DNA of 64,000 bases from Castor canadensis (GCF_047511655.1 NC_133397.1:125019308-125083307); one strand, 5' to 3'. Shown: positions 35,915 through 48,829, numbered from the stretch's first letter. The notes: generated from the sequence alone by a model not told the origin. Translations and numbers: made by a program.

Positions 35915-36270
35915 AAATATCCATGAATAGCTTTCCATATGCCAGGCATTGTTATAGGTTCCTGGAATTTAGGAGTAAAATGTGTAGATGAAGAGATGAC
36001 TTGTAGGTTCACATTCCAGCAAGGGATACAACATACAAATAATATATATAATAATATAATATACACAATAATGTAGATGGCTTTAAGGAAAAAGAATAAA
36101 AATAAAGGGCTAGGGAACAATGGAGACAGTGGGTTCTCTTAGGATTGTTATGGTTAGGGAAGCCTTCTTTGAAAAAGTAATATATTAGCAGGGGCTTCAG
36201 GGAGCAAGACTAGCATGTATCTGGAAGAAGGACAGAAGATACAAAGGACCTGGGGACTGTGTCAGATGTG
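35915..36270 (+). repeat. Ancient LINE-like repeat relic
   Basis: 'caataaatatccatgaatagctttccatatgccaggcattgttatagg', then 'ggttagggaagccttctttgaaaaag' and 'gaaggacagaag'. This is the typical word order of a mammal-wide ancient repeat ('tgccaggcactgttctagg...ggaaggcctctctgagg'). A (TA)n-rich patch at 36040-36075 interrupts it. Confidence 0.45.
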
Positions 36271-36294
36271 ATAGGAAAAAATTACTGTTACTTA

Positions 36295-36545
36295 CTATGT
36301 TTCACCATTGCTTAAGAGCTTTGAAGTTGAAGATAAATACACATCATGTTATTTAATTCCCCTAGAAAATTGATGACATTTCTAACAGTATCATCCTCAT
36401 TTTTGCAAATGTAGAATTTAGGTCTGGAGAAGTTAAATAAATAGTTCAAGGTCACAGAGCCTTGAAATAATGGCACCTGAACCCAGGTCTCTCTGATTCA
36501 AAGCCCGTGTTCTAAGTTGTGGTATTAATACTGCCTCAAAGAGCA
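36295..36545 (+). repeat. MIR SINE relic, nearly full length
   Basis: 'aatttaggtctggagaagttaaataaatagttcaaggtcacagagcc', 'ctgaacccaggtctctctgattcaaagcccgtgttc' and the end 'tactgcctc' match the MIR 3' half well. The 5' half is more diverged. Confidence 0.75.
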
Positions 36546-36559
36546 TCTAGAACGACTAG

Positions 36560-37100
36560 ATATGTCATGGTTTCTAGACATAAAAAAGATAAAAGTTTTA
36601 AAAATAAGATGGGACATACTGTGGATGGCTAGGAATCCCAGGCAGAAGAATGGGCTTTTTATTCTGTTGGTGAAGAATGGGCATTCAAGGATTTTGAGTA
36701 GTAGGATAAGTGGAGCACTACCTTGGGGAGATCAGTTTGGCAGCAATGGGTGTGCCAGATTTGTGCATGGAAGTCAGGAACCATGGGTACTTGCCACACC
36801 AACGCAAATGAGCTCAGCGAGGCATTAAGTGAGGTGGTGGTTTAGGGGATGTGTATGGCATCAGGATAATGAAAAATTCAAAGATGATTGTGAGGTTTTA
36901 GGCCATTAAGAAGGATGATCTACCATGAACAGAAACAAGGAAGATGAACTGGTCTGGGGACTAGAGGAGAAGTAAGCAGAGAATGGGGCAGTGATTTTCT
37001 AAAAGGGAGTGGTTGTCACTCACCTGGATGGGGACTACAGGCACAAAACTGAAAGTTGTTTGGGAAGAAGTATGAGACGACCCTAGATGAGAGTATAAGA
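36560..37100. repeat. Possible ancient repeat continuation
   Basis: 'ttttattctgttggtgaagaatgggcattcaaggattttgagtag...agatcagtttggcagcaatggg' and later 'gatgattgtgaggtttta' have the order of a long ancient mammalian repeat that often follows the 35915-36270 type. Family not assigned. Confidence 0.35.
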
Positions 37101-37890
37101 CTACTGATGCAGGAATGTGAAATAAAACCATAAGGATTTGTAAGAGAAACTCTTTGGATAGATGATGTTTAGGAGAGAGAAGGAAGAGAAACTGCTCTCC
37201 AGGCTGAAAGATAACAGTGTGTAACAGCAAGCAGTCACTGTATTCTAGGTATTCTTAGTGTTTTACAGATTTCCATTCATGACGAATGGATTGACCCTCA
37301 AAGTAAGAAAACTACAGTAAAAAGAAGTAGAATGATTTCTAGAATATCTCCTGGTCTGGCTGCCTTTGGATGGGTGCAGAGAGTGACAAGGAGAATATAT
37401 ATGATCGCTCAGGGCTCGAGCCCTGACATGTTCAGTCCCATCCTGTGCCTGAACTAGAGCAGTTGTACCTTTGTGACCTATGAAAGATCTCATCACCCTG
37501 GAGCTCTGCTGCTCAAAATGCTGTGGAGTCCATCAGCATAGAATTATTGGAAGGAATGACCTCATGGGAAAATTTCCCCAGTGATGAGAAAGGAGTAATC
37601 AAGGTTATGGGAGCATTCACAAACAGCATAAGGGGTGGAGTTGAATATTTAAGGATAAGCAGAAGGGTATGGATGGTTTTTAAGAAAGTGGGAGGGTAAA
37701 TGGGCCAGGACAATGGCTTAAGATTGCCTTCTTAAGATTAGTGGTTATAAATTTTAAGTGAGAATAGTCAGGTTGTTGCTTTGGAGATCCTACTCAGGGT
37801 GATATCCTGAAATAGCAAACTTAAAAAGGTATTGACTCTGACCTTAAGGAGGGGAAGAAATAATATCCATTACAGTATTAAGAGTGGACA
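37101..37890. other. Unique DNA, no gene recognised
   Basis: Three minus-strand open frames (36961-37230, 37263-37496, 37513-37713) lie here, none with a known motif. They do not join into a plausible exon set. Confidence 0.4.
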
Positions 37891-37913
37891 AATACACACA
37901 CACACACACACAT

Positions 37914-37976
<63 letters not shown>

Positions 37977-37977
37977 C
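37891..37977. repeat. (CA)n(GA)n compound microsatellite
   Basis: About 35 bases of CA repeat with one CATA break pass directly into about 50 bases of GA repeat. Confidence 0.97.
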
Positions 37978-39660
37978 AATAATAGAATCAACTGCTTAAA
38001 ATGGTCTAGTTACTAAATGAAGGCCAGAGATGGAACTCAAATACTGACTTATTTGATTCCAAAGCTGATTCTCATAATGTATCAAAGATTTGTCATCACC
38101 ATCTCCTGTCTGTTAAAATTAAGTATTTCATGCTGTAAGGTTTAGTAGCTCAACCACAGCTGAGTGGTTACATTGCATTGTTGTCAAATTTTCATGGCAC
38201 AGTGTTAATTTGAAACTCAAATCTCTGGGGGCATATTTAAGAATCCTTCAAAGTTATTTCTTTTGAAAATGTAAGAAATTATAAAATATGTTTTATCATG
38301 TCTAATTTGGTTACTCTTCACCACTGGCTCACCATTTAAAGGTTCCTAACACAAAAACATGACAGATATTTAAGGAGATATAGACGCCAATTACCCTGAT
38401 TTGATCATTATACACTGTATAAATATATTAGATTATCACACCATATCCCAGTTTGTGTAGTAATTTGTGTAATTATTCTGAGTCAACTTTTAAACAATTA
38501 AAGGAGAGTTGACTTTCTGAAATATTCTCTCACCTTCCAGTAAACATTTGTTTTTCGTTGGGATCTTTGAGAAATTTCATGAAGTCATATCACCTGTCAT
38601 TATTTGTAGAAAGTCGCCCAATAATACCTACCTAACCAATAAGGCAAGATCTGCTTGTCTCAGTGTTCTGTTTGACAGTGTGCCTTAACAATACACAGTG
38701 TATCCATAGTCTTAGTCTTGAGCTATTGAAAGAGTATCACTCAATAGGTGAGTCATAATGCAATTTCACTGTTCCTACATTCTTCGCACCTGCTAACTTT
38801 CCTGCTCCTAACAGGGCCCATATCTCTCCTGACCCCTTTCAACCACCATCTTACTTGGGACATTAAAATGGCCAGTCCCTTTTAGTGGAATACTCTAATT
38901 TGAAAGGGCCATCTCAGGCTTGTAATGGGGAGGAGAATATGATTTTTTTCTCTCTTCCATTGTCTCTGTCACTCTCACAGGAAACGTGTCAGATACCTCT
39001 GGGCTGGACCCAGAGAAGGGATTAGGAGGGGAATATAGTCATTCTTAGCAAAGGGTGTCAGGACTCTTTTAATGCGACTTTTCATTCCTCAGGAAGCACT
39101 TGTAGGTTCTTCAAAGAAAAGCCAGAGTACCTTGGATACAGCAATGTTGCTGCGTCAGCTTTCTTCCACCAGCCACTTGACCTATGGGAAACTCTTGCAT
39201 CCTTCTGTCACTGGGATGGAAGTGCAACTTACTCTTAGTGCTGCTTCCTTTGTCTTTGCTCTGTCGTCAAAGACCAGAGCTCTGAGGGACACATTGACCT
39301 CTAAAGGAGATCCCATTGAAGGCTATTTCACTTGTGGTTGGTAGTAAAACAATATGGCACTCTCTCTTCTTCAATCTCTTCCATATCTCAAGGATCCAGT
39401 TGGGAGATTATTAGGTTGTCTCAACAAGGCTCCCATATCCTTTACCATGTACTGACTTGATAGAAAAGTCCTTTGGTTTAGAATATAGAGTAGCTAGGTA
39501 CCTTTGAATTGTTCTCAGTTGTTGAGAACGTGACTAGAATAGAGACAGAAAGAGTCCTATTTTGTCATCATGTCAGATAGAAAGGCATTGGAGACATTGA
39601 TGACTACTTGGTAGCTCACTTTGGAAGGCTTGCACCATCCTGGTTAAAAAGTACTATCCT
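37978..39660. other. Unique DNA; one unassigned open frame
   Basis: AT-rich to 38750, then more balanced sequence to 39640. A 90-codon plus-strand frame at 39072-39344 has near-normal amino-acid composition but no motif I recognise, and no splice sites or promoter frame it. The 38820-39650 block has the feel of an old endogenous-element interior, which I cannot substantiate. Confidence 0.35.
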
Positions 39661-39788
39661 GCCAGGCGCCGCTGGCTCATTCCTGTAATCCTAGCTACTC
39701 AGGAGGCAGAGATCAGGAGGATCATGGTACAAAGCCAGCCTTGGCAAACAGTTCATGAGATCCTGCCTTGAAAAAACCTATCACACAC

Positions 39789-40232
39789 ATGATAAAGTGA
39801 GAGCACACAAGGGAGGGGTGAGGATAGGTAAGACACCCAAAAAACTAGATAGCATTTGTTGCCCTCAACGCAGAGAAACTAAAGCAGATACTTTAAAGCA
39901 ACTGAGGTCAATAGGAGAAGGGGACCAGGAACTAGAGAAAAGGTGAGATCAAAAAGAATAACCTAGAAGGTAACACCCACGCACAGGAAATCAATGCGAG
40001 TCAACTCCCTGTATAGCTATCCTTATCTCAACCAGCAAAAACCCTTGCTCCTTCCGATTATTGCTTATACTCTCTCTTCAACAAAATTAGAGATAAAGGC
40101 AAAATAGTTTCTGACTGGTAGCAAGGGGTTAGGGGGGTGAGGGAGGGAGTGGGGAGGTAAGAGAGGGGGCAGGGGGAAGGGGGAGAAATGACCCAAACAT
40201 TGTATGCACATATGAATAAAATAAAAAAAAAG
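39789..40232 (+). mobile_element. Young 5'-truncated L1 3' UTR inside the SINE
   Basis: 'tgataaagtgagagcacacaagg' through the G-rich tract (40128-40185) to 'gcacatatgaataaaataaaaaaaaa'. It matches the 6556-7015 and 9400-10050 copies in the opposite orientation. The frame at 39755-39946 is a by-product of this tail. Confidence 0.88.
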
Positions 40233-40239
40233 AATTAGT

Positions 40240-40446
40240 GAAGCTTGAAAGCTGCAAGTTCTATGTAAATGGAAAAATGAGCCCTGTTGAAACTATTCCA
40301 GGAATGGGGGTGGGGGAAGAATAAAGGAGAATGATGGAGGGGTGAATTCAACTATGATATATTGTAAGAACTTTTGTAATTGTCACATGTACCCCAAGCA
40401 CAACAATAAAAATAAAATTTTCAAATAATTTTCAAAAAAGAAAAAG
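40240..40446 (+). mobile_element. Older L1 3' UTR end inside the same SINE
   Basis: 'gaaactattccaggaatgggggtggggg', 'ttcaactatgatatattgtaag' and 'cacaacaataaaaataaaa' are the plus-strand version of the older L1 tail seen at 1411-1790, with an A-rich end abutting the duplicated SINE linker. The simplest reading is that the older L1 entered the SINE first and the young L1 then entered the older one. Confidence 0.7.
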
Positions 40447-40526
40447 AAAAAACCCATCAGAAAAATGGCTGGTGGAGTGGCTCAAGGTGTAGGCCCTGAG
40501 TTCAAACCCCAGCACTGCAAAAAATA

Positions 40527-43500
40527 GACAAGTACTGTCCTGCCTACTGTTACAAGTCTCTGGAAACACTCATTTCTAGTTGCTACTTTGCTCACCTTTC
40601 CTTCACATTTATTTTACCTCCTTGCTCTCAGTGACTTCTGTTTTCACGTCATCTCCACCATTCTTATATCTTGGCATTATTAATAGCTCCTGACCTACAG
40701 ATAACATGTTTTTAATAACTTCAAACCCATTACATTATTTCTAGCAATTAGCTAAGGAACCTGTCTCATTTTTATAATGGAGAGAATTGCTATAATTGGA
40801 AAATACCGACATAAGCTTCTACCACTACATCAGACTACCTACCCACATGTGTGTCTCATCCTCTGACCTTCACTCTGTTCCTAGGGATGACTTTTTAATG
40901 ACCCTGTGAAGGCCATCACCACCAGCACCCCACATACTCATTCTCACTTGTGCCTGACCTCCAGTCCTTCCCTCACTCAAGGATGTCCTATAGCCAACAT
41001 GTTCTTCCATCAACCATTTTTGTACTTCTTCCTGCATTATGGAAACTGTATTGAATGTATCATATTAGAAAAACTGCAAAAAACCTTTCCCATTCGTTAT
41101 CTGTCTAGCTACAATTCCACTTTTTTCTTTGCAATAACACCTCAAACTTCACCTGTACTCACTGTTGCCAAATCTCCCATTTTTCTGCCTTGATTCCAGA
41201 TTTCTGTTCTTTCTCTTCCAATGAAAGAGGCCTCGTCACATCACCAGGTTGCTGGTTGAGCTCCGCATTGCAAAGCTTAGGGTCAATTATCAGTGATCTT
41301 ATTCCACACAGCACTTGGCAAAGGTCATTACTTCTCCATGGAGGAAAGAAAGGGAGGGGAACTTGCTAGTTTGGCTTCTCAGACTCCTCTACCTTGGCTC
41401 TCCTCTCACCTCACTCACTAGCTCTCTTTCTTTTTAATCACCTTGGTCTTAAATGATGAAAGGTCCAGAACTCTTTCTTTAAACTTCTATTAAATGAATA
41501 ACTAGATCAACGAATAAACACAAGTATTATATCTAAATAAAATTAAAAAGGATGATCTGTGAATTTGTTCCTCTCCAGTTGTCCGTGATTTCTGTGGAGA
41601 AAAGTCAACATGCAAGCCTTTTCCTAGGAAACACAAACTGGTCATTTTTACATTAAATAAAGCTGGCAATCTTATTTGAATCTAAGGGAATTTAACTCAT
41701 ACATCCTAATTTTAAGTACCATTTAAAATGCAAATCTAATATATGTCCATCTTTTAAGTAAAGTAAATCATGATGGCTTCATATAAAAATTTTCAAACAA
41801 ATTCAGTTTTGTGTTAGATGATTTAGTAAAGGAAAGTATGATTTTTGTGAGGCAATGTTATTTTCAATTTCTCAGTCCTCTGGTTTAACTAGTAGTAGAC
41901 TGCATACTATGAAGGTCAGTTTCTTAATGCCTCATCTCAGTTTCAGAACTGAAAACTGTTTTATTTTTAGTGATCTTGTAATCTTCATCCAACAACTGCA
42001 CAAAGCTTTTTGCTCTCCTTCACAGTGCACCAAATCTTAATCTGTTCATGCTCCATAAGTGATGATGAGGGAAGTTTACTAAGTGGATTGCAGTTAAATG
42101 ATTGCAAGGTGGTCTTGTTTATCTAGCCTGTCCAATTTAGGCCCAAAAGTATAAGGGTGAGGTTGAAATGTCTAGCTACAATGATAGCACATTTTTAGAC
42201 AATCATTATATTCTTCACCTGGCCTGAGTTCAAATTGCATACTTAATTCGTTCAGTAGTAAAAGTTCATTAACCTTTACTGGACTTTGTGCAGCAGTAAG
42301 CACAAATCACTCCCATTTCCTCCTCTGATGCTGGCAGTATTTAAAGTATAATAGGACATTTTTATAGCTCAAGATGCTGAGAAAGACAGAGTAACACAAG
42401 TAAACAAGAAAAATGATCCTAAATATATTATGATGGTTTTCTATAAAATGTTTTAATCTTAATAAAAGAAACATTTTAAGCAATACTGCCTGGACAACTG
42501 TGTTTTTGTTTTACTATGAAATGAGTCTGAAGTCTTATTACTGTGTATGCATGTATGGCTCCTCCAGTCTTTGAGATGTCATTTCCAGAAAGAGTTTAAA
42601 GTACCAAACAGATGGAGTACAACAAGGTGCATTCATTTAAAAATGCATTCAAATACATGTAAGCGTCTGCCCAATTTTGTGGAAATCTTTCTGAAGCTCC
42701 ATAAATCTACTCTCTTTGTATTTGAATAGAACACATTTGAATTTTGAAAAATTCTACTGAGAGAAAAACAGCATCTTAAAAATGTTTATAGGATTTCATG
42801 AGTGTCCTAATATTGTATAAAAATAATTGAAAATATTATATGCCATTAAGTTTAAGAAGACTTGGAGGTATCTAATTTCTATTAAAAGTGGTAATACGAG
42901 TTAGTACAATGGATAACTCTAACTTACATAAACACACATCAAAATTTGTATTCTGCAATGTTTCCACTATTTTGATGCTATAATTGTTCTTTTATTGAGC
43001 CCTAATCTGAGTTGTTATTTTAGTCTTTTTCTTTGTGTTACCACATCAAGACTACAGCAAATATTGTAATTGGGAAAGATCAGGTTACACAGAACAGACA
43101 CATAGAAAAGTTATCTTGGTATGATTGGTAGAGTTGCTCTCAAATATCAACATACACATGATGGTTAGAAAGCTGTGATATTGACGCTGGTCCCAATGTT
43201 ATATTACCCTTGACTTAAGGACTTAATTAATGACGGACAAAAATTTTAACCCATCATTTTACTTCTTATGACAGAGTCTGATTTTTTTGCTGTTCTGGTG
43301 ATCGACACTTATATCCAATCAGAGATACCTGGCACGAATCAAATGATAGGATTCCTCTGTTCAGATTCTCTAGAAAACACACTATTAGAAATAGACAAGT
43401 TCACTAACACCTGCAGAATAATTATTATGTTACTAGCAATCCTATTGTGAAATAGTCCTACATGATACTGTTTCAGTTATATAAGCAGATTCTCGATCTA

Positions 43501-43769
43501 AAATGGTAGCTGTTGAATTTTTGTGATCCAATATAAAAATAATTGTAGACACAACCTACAATTTGAAAATTATATATGAAGGATAATGTATTACCTCAAG
43601 AGCATATTTTAATACAGATAGAAAATTTGCCTTAAAAGTTTGAAATAAAAATTTGATATAAAGTTTATTATATTCCCTATGTTCTCATAATTGGAGACCA
43701 ATTTTCCATAGTCAGTATTTTAGACACTTATTCGATTATCAAACCCATATATCATACATGGTACATCTC
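40527..43769. other. Unique DNA, no gene recognised
   Basis: About 3.2 kb, mostly AT-rich, without SINE or L1 copies. Small frames (40906-41193, 41855-42040, 42547-42729, 43268-43450) show no family motifs. Confidence 0.45.
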
Positions 43770-43895
43770 AAGCATCATTCTAAATGCTTTTCATATATTA
43801 ACTCCATCCTCATAATTACCTTGTGATAAAAGTACTGCTATTATTTCCATCTTGCATTTAAGAAAGGTGATGCCCAACATCACTGACCACAAAAT
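43770..43895 (+). repeat. MIR SINE relic
   Basis: 'atcattctaaatgcttttcatatattaactccatcctcataattaccttgtgataaaagtactgctattatttccatcttgcatttaagaaag' parallels the MIR left half ('...ttctaagcgctttacatgtattaactcatttaatcctcacaa'). Confidence 0.65.
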
Positions 43896-46764
43896 TTTTA
43901 ATCCAGGCATCATTGGAACTGCTACCCTCTGCCTCCTTTTGCAAATCGTCTACAGTGAGTTTAACTTCTTTATCACAAAATCAGTCCAAAACTCTCAGAT
44001 GTTTCCATAGCTTTTGCCTAACATCTCTCTGTAAATTGTTTCCTTTCTTTATATTACACTTTATTTCACTCTCTGCTTCATTTCCTATTGCTGTTTATCT
44101 CATCAGAAGTAAGGATCTCTTACAACACTGACAAAGAATTTGTCAGATTACTGCAGGTGAAAGCAGATGAATTTATAAAACTCCTCAAGGGCATCATTCT
44201 AATTATAAACATGGGAGTTGCCCCTTGGATACTAGGATGTGAATTGAGAAGAAAGCCATTGGACTCATTTCAGGCACATCCATCCTAGCTTGCCTGACTA
44301 CACTTTCTTAAGAGCAACTTCATGTGCATGTGGGTTGCACAAAATATTTCTTCTTTCTTTCAAGTTTATACTTCATGTATGGTGGAATGTCAAACTAATC
44401 ATAGCAGGATATATGTCATAATACATCCAAAAATGGTTGGGTAATGCAACAAAGGCCTCATGTTAACTATAGAAGAGTGCTAGAAGTGTGTCTTCCTTAT
44501 CTATTCTTTCTTTAGTCTTTATGCCAGGCCTATCACTTTTTGTTCCTGACTTTATTTTTCTCCTCTTGTGAGTTCTAAGAGTAAATAGCTTTGAGAAAAT
44601 TGTTGGTCTAAGTGTTTCTATGGCCACCTGCTGACATCTAAGTTGTAGTGTGAAAGGGAGTAGGCAGTGATTTAAAAGACTGAGTAAAAACTGCTTACCC
44701 TACTGGATTCATTTCCTAGCATTTCCACTGGGGACAAATTGATGCTACCCACTTGGTCTCCCTATTCTAGAGAATACTGGAAGTGATTCTTTTCCTATCC
44801 ATCATCCCTCACGTATTCTCATGAGTTGTAGCATTCTGTGAAACATCAATTAATGTAAGGAGCCATTATCAGACTTTTCAAAGTTTATGGATATTCTGAG
44901 TTTTCAATTAACCTGTGGAAATAGAATTGTGCTTCTCAAATTAGCAGAGGGTTTTTGCGAATGTAAGTGGAGAGAAAAGTCACTAAGTTCCTACTCTTTC
45001 CAAGGGAAAGCAAACCTCCTGCTTGCATCTCAGAAAAAACACAGTGCATTTTGGGGAAACGGGGTGAAACCAGCAGGGTCGGAGAACTGGCAACTTTAAG
45101 AGATTCCCCATAGCTTGGAAGATCTCTCTCCTCTTCTCCCAGTAGGAATTCAGCAGTAATAGTAGTCTATGAATAGTCAAGGGTCTCAGATCTTTGACTT
45201 GGAAAAGAGAGATTTACGAAGAGTGGTCCCCAGATGCCTGACTCAGCTTCGGGGAAAGTTGTCTTTGATATGTACATAACATGGTATAGCAAGAAACATA
45301 ATATGAAATTCACATTCTGTTCATACTGATACAGTGCTACAATACACAGTAAATAGAGAATGTGTTTAGGTAATCCCACAGGGACAAAAGACTGTTAGCA
45401 AGTGATGTTCTAGCTGGTGGTAAAACAGGAAAAGGGTTAAGAAGGGGGTTCATAAGAATGGAAATGTTCTACTTCATAAGGCAAAGTTCTTGGGTTGTAA
45501 GAGAAAAAGAGCTATGGATTTAAAAGCATGCAAACCCAGTCCCCAGACATCTGAGTTGGCCAAGTTTTGGTGTTCCTGCCTGGGATGCCAAAACTACAGA
45601 CCTCAGGGAATGGAAGGAAAGTAAGAAACATTTCTCTCAGTAAACACATCCCAAAAGTAAGACTTCCCATATATGCAGTTACACTGACTTACAGACTCTT
45701 TTTCACTCATTCAACAAACATCCAGAGAGTCTGCAATACGCATGAGGCTCTGTGCTAAGTGAAGTCACAAAGATGAAAAGATAGGGTTCTGTCTTTTCCT
45801 CAAGGATTTTATCATTCAGTGAGGAGACTAATGTACAAAAAATAAGAAAACCAACTCTTCTAGAAGCCCTGGAAGCAGAGGTAGTATATGGAAGGATAAA
45901 GCTGAGTTTCATAGATGTGGGAGTATTTGCACTGAATCTTTGATGGCATTTTAGCCAAAGGGACTAACATGTACTAAAGTACAAAAGGATAAGGATGCCT
46001 GGCTCAATCCAGAACATACAGGGAAGACAAGGATTAAAAGCTCTCTTCTGGAAGAGGCAGGAGACAAAACTTATAATAATGTGAAGGAAATGAGTATGAG
46101 TTTCAGATTCAGTTAGTGAGTATGTGCTGCATTGTATTTGTTATAAGTTTTAATATATCTCCATGGCATAAAGAAATAAGTATCTAGTCTGTGCTTCTGA
46201 TGATCCTAGGTTAAAAAAAAAAAAACCATTATCTCATTCTATCAGTTTTTCAGCAAAATAGCAGTGATAATATATAAGAATTCAATAGCATTGTTGCTAT
46301 AGAAATCTAAAGTGCATTCTGAGGTACACACCCTTTTCCTTGCTTAAAAACCATTTTATCTCGAACATTTCCAAACATGTTAAAAAACAAAAAAAGGAAA
46401 TATATTGATTCTTTGTGGAGCCATCCAATCTTGCTCCTTTTGACTCAGCTACTTTTTAATCTTAATTGAATTACTTGAAATGTCAGACCTTCCTTCATTT
46501 CTTTCATGTACCTCAGTGTATATCTCATGTAGAAATAAGGAATTTTTCCAAGCACTTATTTTGTCATTATCACACATAAAAATTAATGATAACTCACTGT
46601 GATTACATAGTCAACAACTTCACAATCAAATTTCCCCTAGGCCCTCTAGCATGTGCCTTCACTGCTGTATTATGTGAATCATGGTTCAAACAAGATCTAC
46701 CAATGCCATTTGGTTGTTCTAAAATGAAATAATCCCCTCATACTTGGTTTCCTTACATCATTGC
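43896..46764. other. Unique DNA with a weak ancient repeat
   Basis: 45695-45860 contains 'cactcattcaacaaacatccagagagtctgcaatacgcatgaggctctgtgctaag' and 'atcattcagtgaggagac', an ancient LINE-like text. No gene is supported; the frames 43913-44131, 44887-45099 and 45167-45379 are not recognised. Confidence 0.4.
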
Positions 46765-47195
46765 TTGTGTTAGTCATTTTCATCACGTAAACAAATACCT
46801 GACAAAACAATTTAAGACTGTAAGCATTTATATTAGCTCATGTTTTCAAAGTTCCAGTCCATTGTGGTAGGGAAGGCATGGTAGTCAGAACCGTTCGACT
46901 CAATGTCAGCCAGGAAGCAGAGTGGAGCAGTAACAGGAAGAAGACAGGGCAACATTTAACCCCCAGGGACTTGCCCCTAGTGACCTACTTCCTGCAGTGA
47001 GGCTCCACCTTTCACAGACTCAATAGACTATTCAAATTTTGAATATCTCAGTGGATTAAACCATTCATAAGGTGAAAGCTTTCATAATCTAATCATCTCT
47101 TCAAACTCACTCACAAATACATGCTGAGGTGTGTTTTATTAATCTCCTAGGTGTTTCTCAATCCAATCAAACTGACAATCAGGACTAGCCAATCA
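46765..47195 (-). mobile_element. MT-like MaLR LTR (rodent type)
   Basis: Plus-strand text reads 'tgttagtcattttcatcac', 'aaatacctgacaaaacaa', 'gtcagccaggaagcagagtgga', 'cttgcccctagtgacctacttcctgcagtgaggctccacc' and 'gtggattaaaccattcataaggtga'. This follows the reverse complement of rodent MT/ORR-class MaLR LTRs. It is solitary, with no internal coding sequence visible. Confidence 0.65.
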
Positions 47196-47280
47196 CGGCT
47201 TTACAATGTGAACTGGGTTATTTGTCCTCTAGAATGTCTAATTTTGGATTAACCTATAGTTGTTCATGATAATAATTTCA

Positions 47281-47360
47281 TTTTTTTTATGTGATACTGA
47301 GGTTTCATGACTTCATGCATGCTAGGCAGGCTCTCTACCACTTGAGCCACTCCACCAGCT
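47281..47360 (-). mobile_element. ID-type SINE fragment
   Basis: T-run, 'gtgatactgaggtttcatgac', 'gcatgctaggcaggctctctaccacttgagccactccaccagct': reverse complement of the common SINE. Confidence 0.8.
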
Positions 47361-47661
47361 AAACTCACATTTTTTCCTTTTTAATGTAAATGGAAGTTAA
47401 GTCTGGAGACTGGATTAAGTTCAGAGTCAACTTATTTAGTGGCAAGAAATCTCCAACAGTGCTGCCATTTCTAGGAGGTACATGAGGACTGGTGGAAACA
47501 GCCAATTCCGTCACTGTCAACTTTCCCAACAGCTTTTCAGTAATTATCTAGTCCATTGAGATCACTGACTCAAGCCATATTTCAGTGGAGGTTTCTGAAT
47601 TATCCCCCACTTATCTATGATTTTGTAATTTCTTTGTGTTTAATAGCTCACGTTCTTTTGA

Positions 47662-47721
47662 AGAAAGAAAAAAGGAAAGAAGAAAGAAAGAAAGAAGGAA
47701 AGAGAAAGAAAGAAAGAAAGA
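47662..47721 (+). repeat. (GAAA)n microsatellite
   Basis: Imperfect GAAA/GGAA units. The Lys/Glu-rich frames across it are artefacts. Confidence 0.93.
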
Positions 47722-47989
47722 ACCTTCACCAGATGAAACTACTTACTCTAAATCTTGGCCTAACAAATGTAAGATAATGTTTAATTATTTCATTTTAATT
47801 GCTGATTATAAAATAAGAAGTTAGTACAACTCACGTTAAAAAACAGAGCCATTTGTATTATCCAGTAAGTGAAATATTCTAAACTATATTCCTAATGACT
47901 TCTCTCCCACTATAGAATTTTTCTGATAATATGATTTCATGGAGGAAACTCTGTGGACTCACCTCCTGTTCACAGGAGTTTAGAAGATT

Positions 47990-48172
47990 TTTTTTTTTTT
48001 GGTGGGACTGGAGTTTGAACTCAGGTCACTGTGAGCCACAACTTTTTTCCATTTTGCTCTGGTTATATTGGAAGCAAAGTCTTGCAAACTACTCGCCCGG
48101 GCTGGCTTTGAACCTCCTGATCTTGGCTTCCCAAATAGCTAGAACTACAGGTGTGACCCACCACCACCCAGC
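47990..48172 (-). mobile_element. Composite SINE with target-site duplication
   Basis: T-run then 'ggtgggactggagtttgaactcagg', a middle with an apparent small deletion, then 'cccgggctggctttgaacctcctgatcttggcttcccaaatagctagaactacagg'. Flanked by 'tagaagatt' at 47981-47989 and 48173-48181. The frame 47931-48191 is antisense to the SINE. Confidence 0.85.
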
Positions 48173-48181
48173 TAGAAGATT

Positions 48182-48829
48182 AATTTTTTAAGCCAGAAAA
48201 TATGCTGCCCCTTTCTTTTCCTCAATTTTGGGAATAATACATTTCTTATAAGATATGTAACTTTTGTCAATAGATGTATATAAATTCATAGCACATGTTC
48301 CATATTCAAAGAATTGGATTTGGTAATTTTTGATCAAATTCAGAGTGCATAAAGATGCCCATACTACGTGAATCAGCATTATAGTGGGCTCGAAGCATGG
48401 GACCATGCTCAGTTATAGTTCCTTCAAATAATGTCATTAACAATGGACATTCCTGACCTCCATTTCCATCTCTCCACAAAGAAAGTCTACCAAAAAAATA
48501 AATAAATAAATAAAAACTCCACTTCGAAAAGCAAGATCATAAATTTCTCCTCCAAGATAAGCAATTTCATCAAGACACAAAATAGCTACAACTATTTTTC
48601 TTAATCCTGAATATTAATGTGTTGTGAAAAAAGCATGAACTCCACAAGCAGATGGATTGTCAACAAGGGGATTAAACAGCCCTCAAAAGGCTCTCCAAAG
48701 AGCCATTAAAAATTGCCAAGAAATCAGAGAATTTCATAGTAAATGACCCAAATGACTTTGAGAGATGAAAAATAAGGAAGCTGAAATAGCAAAATAATAA
48801 TAGTACTTGCTACATACATAATAGCTTTC
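48182..48829. other. Unique AT-rich DNA
   Basis: Contains a short AAAT run (about 48496-48515); nothing else recognised. Confidence 0.4.

Larger units (their letters stand above)
39661..40526 (+). mobile_element. Composite SINE split by L1 insertion
   Basis: The left half of the SINE (39661-39783: 'gccaggcgccgctggctcattcctgtaatcctagctactcaggagg') ends in the internal A-rich linker. The right half resumes at 40460 ('atggctggtggagtggctcaaggtgtaggccctgagttcaaacccc'). The linker motif 'aaaaaacc[t/c]atca' is duplicated at 39771-39783 and 40447-40459, as expected for a target-site duplication around the inserted DNA. Confidence 0.85.
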
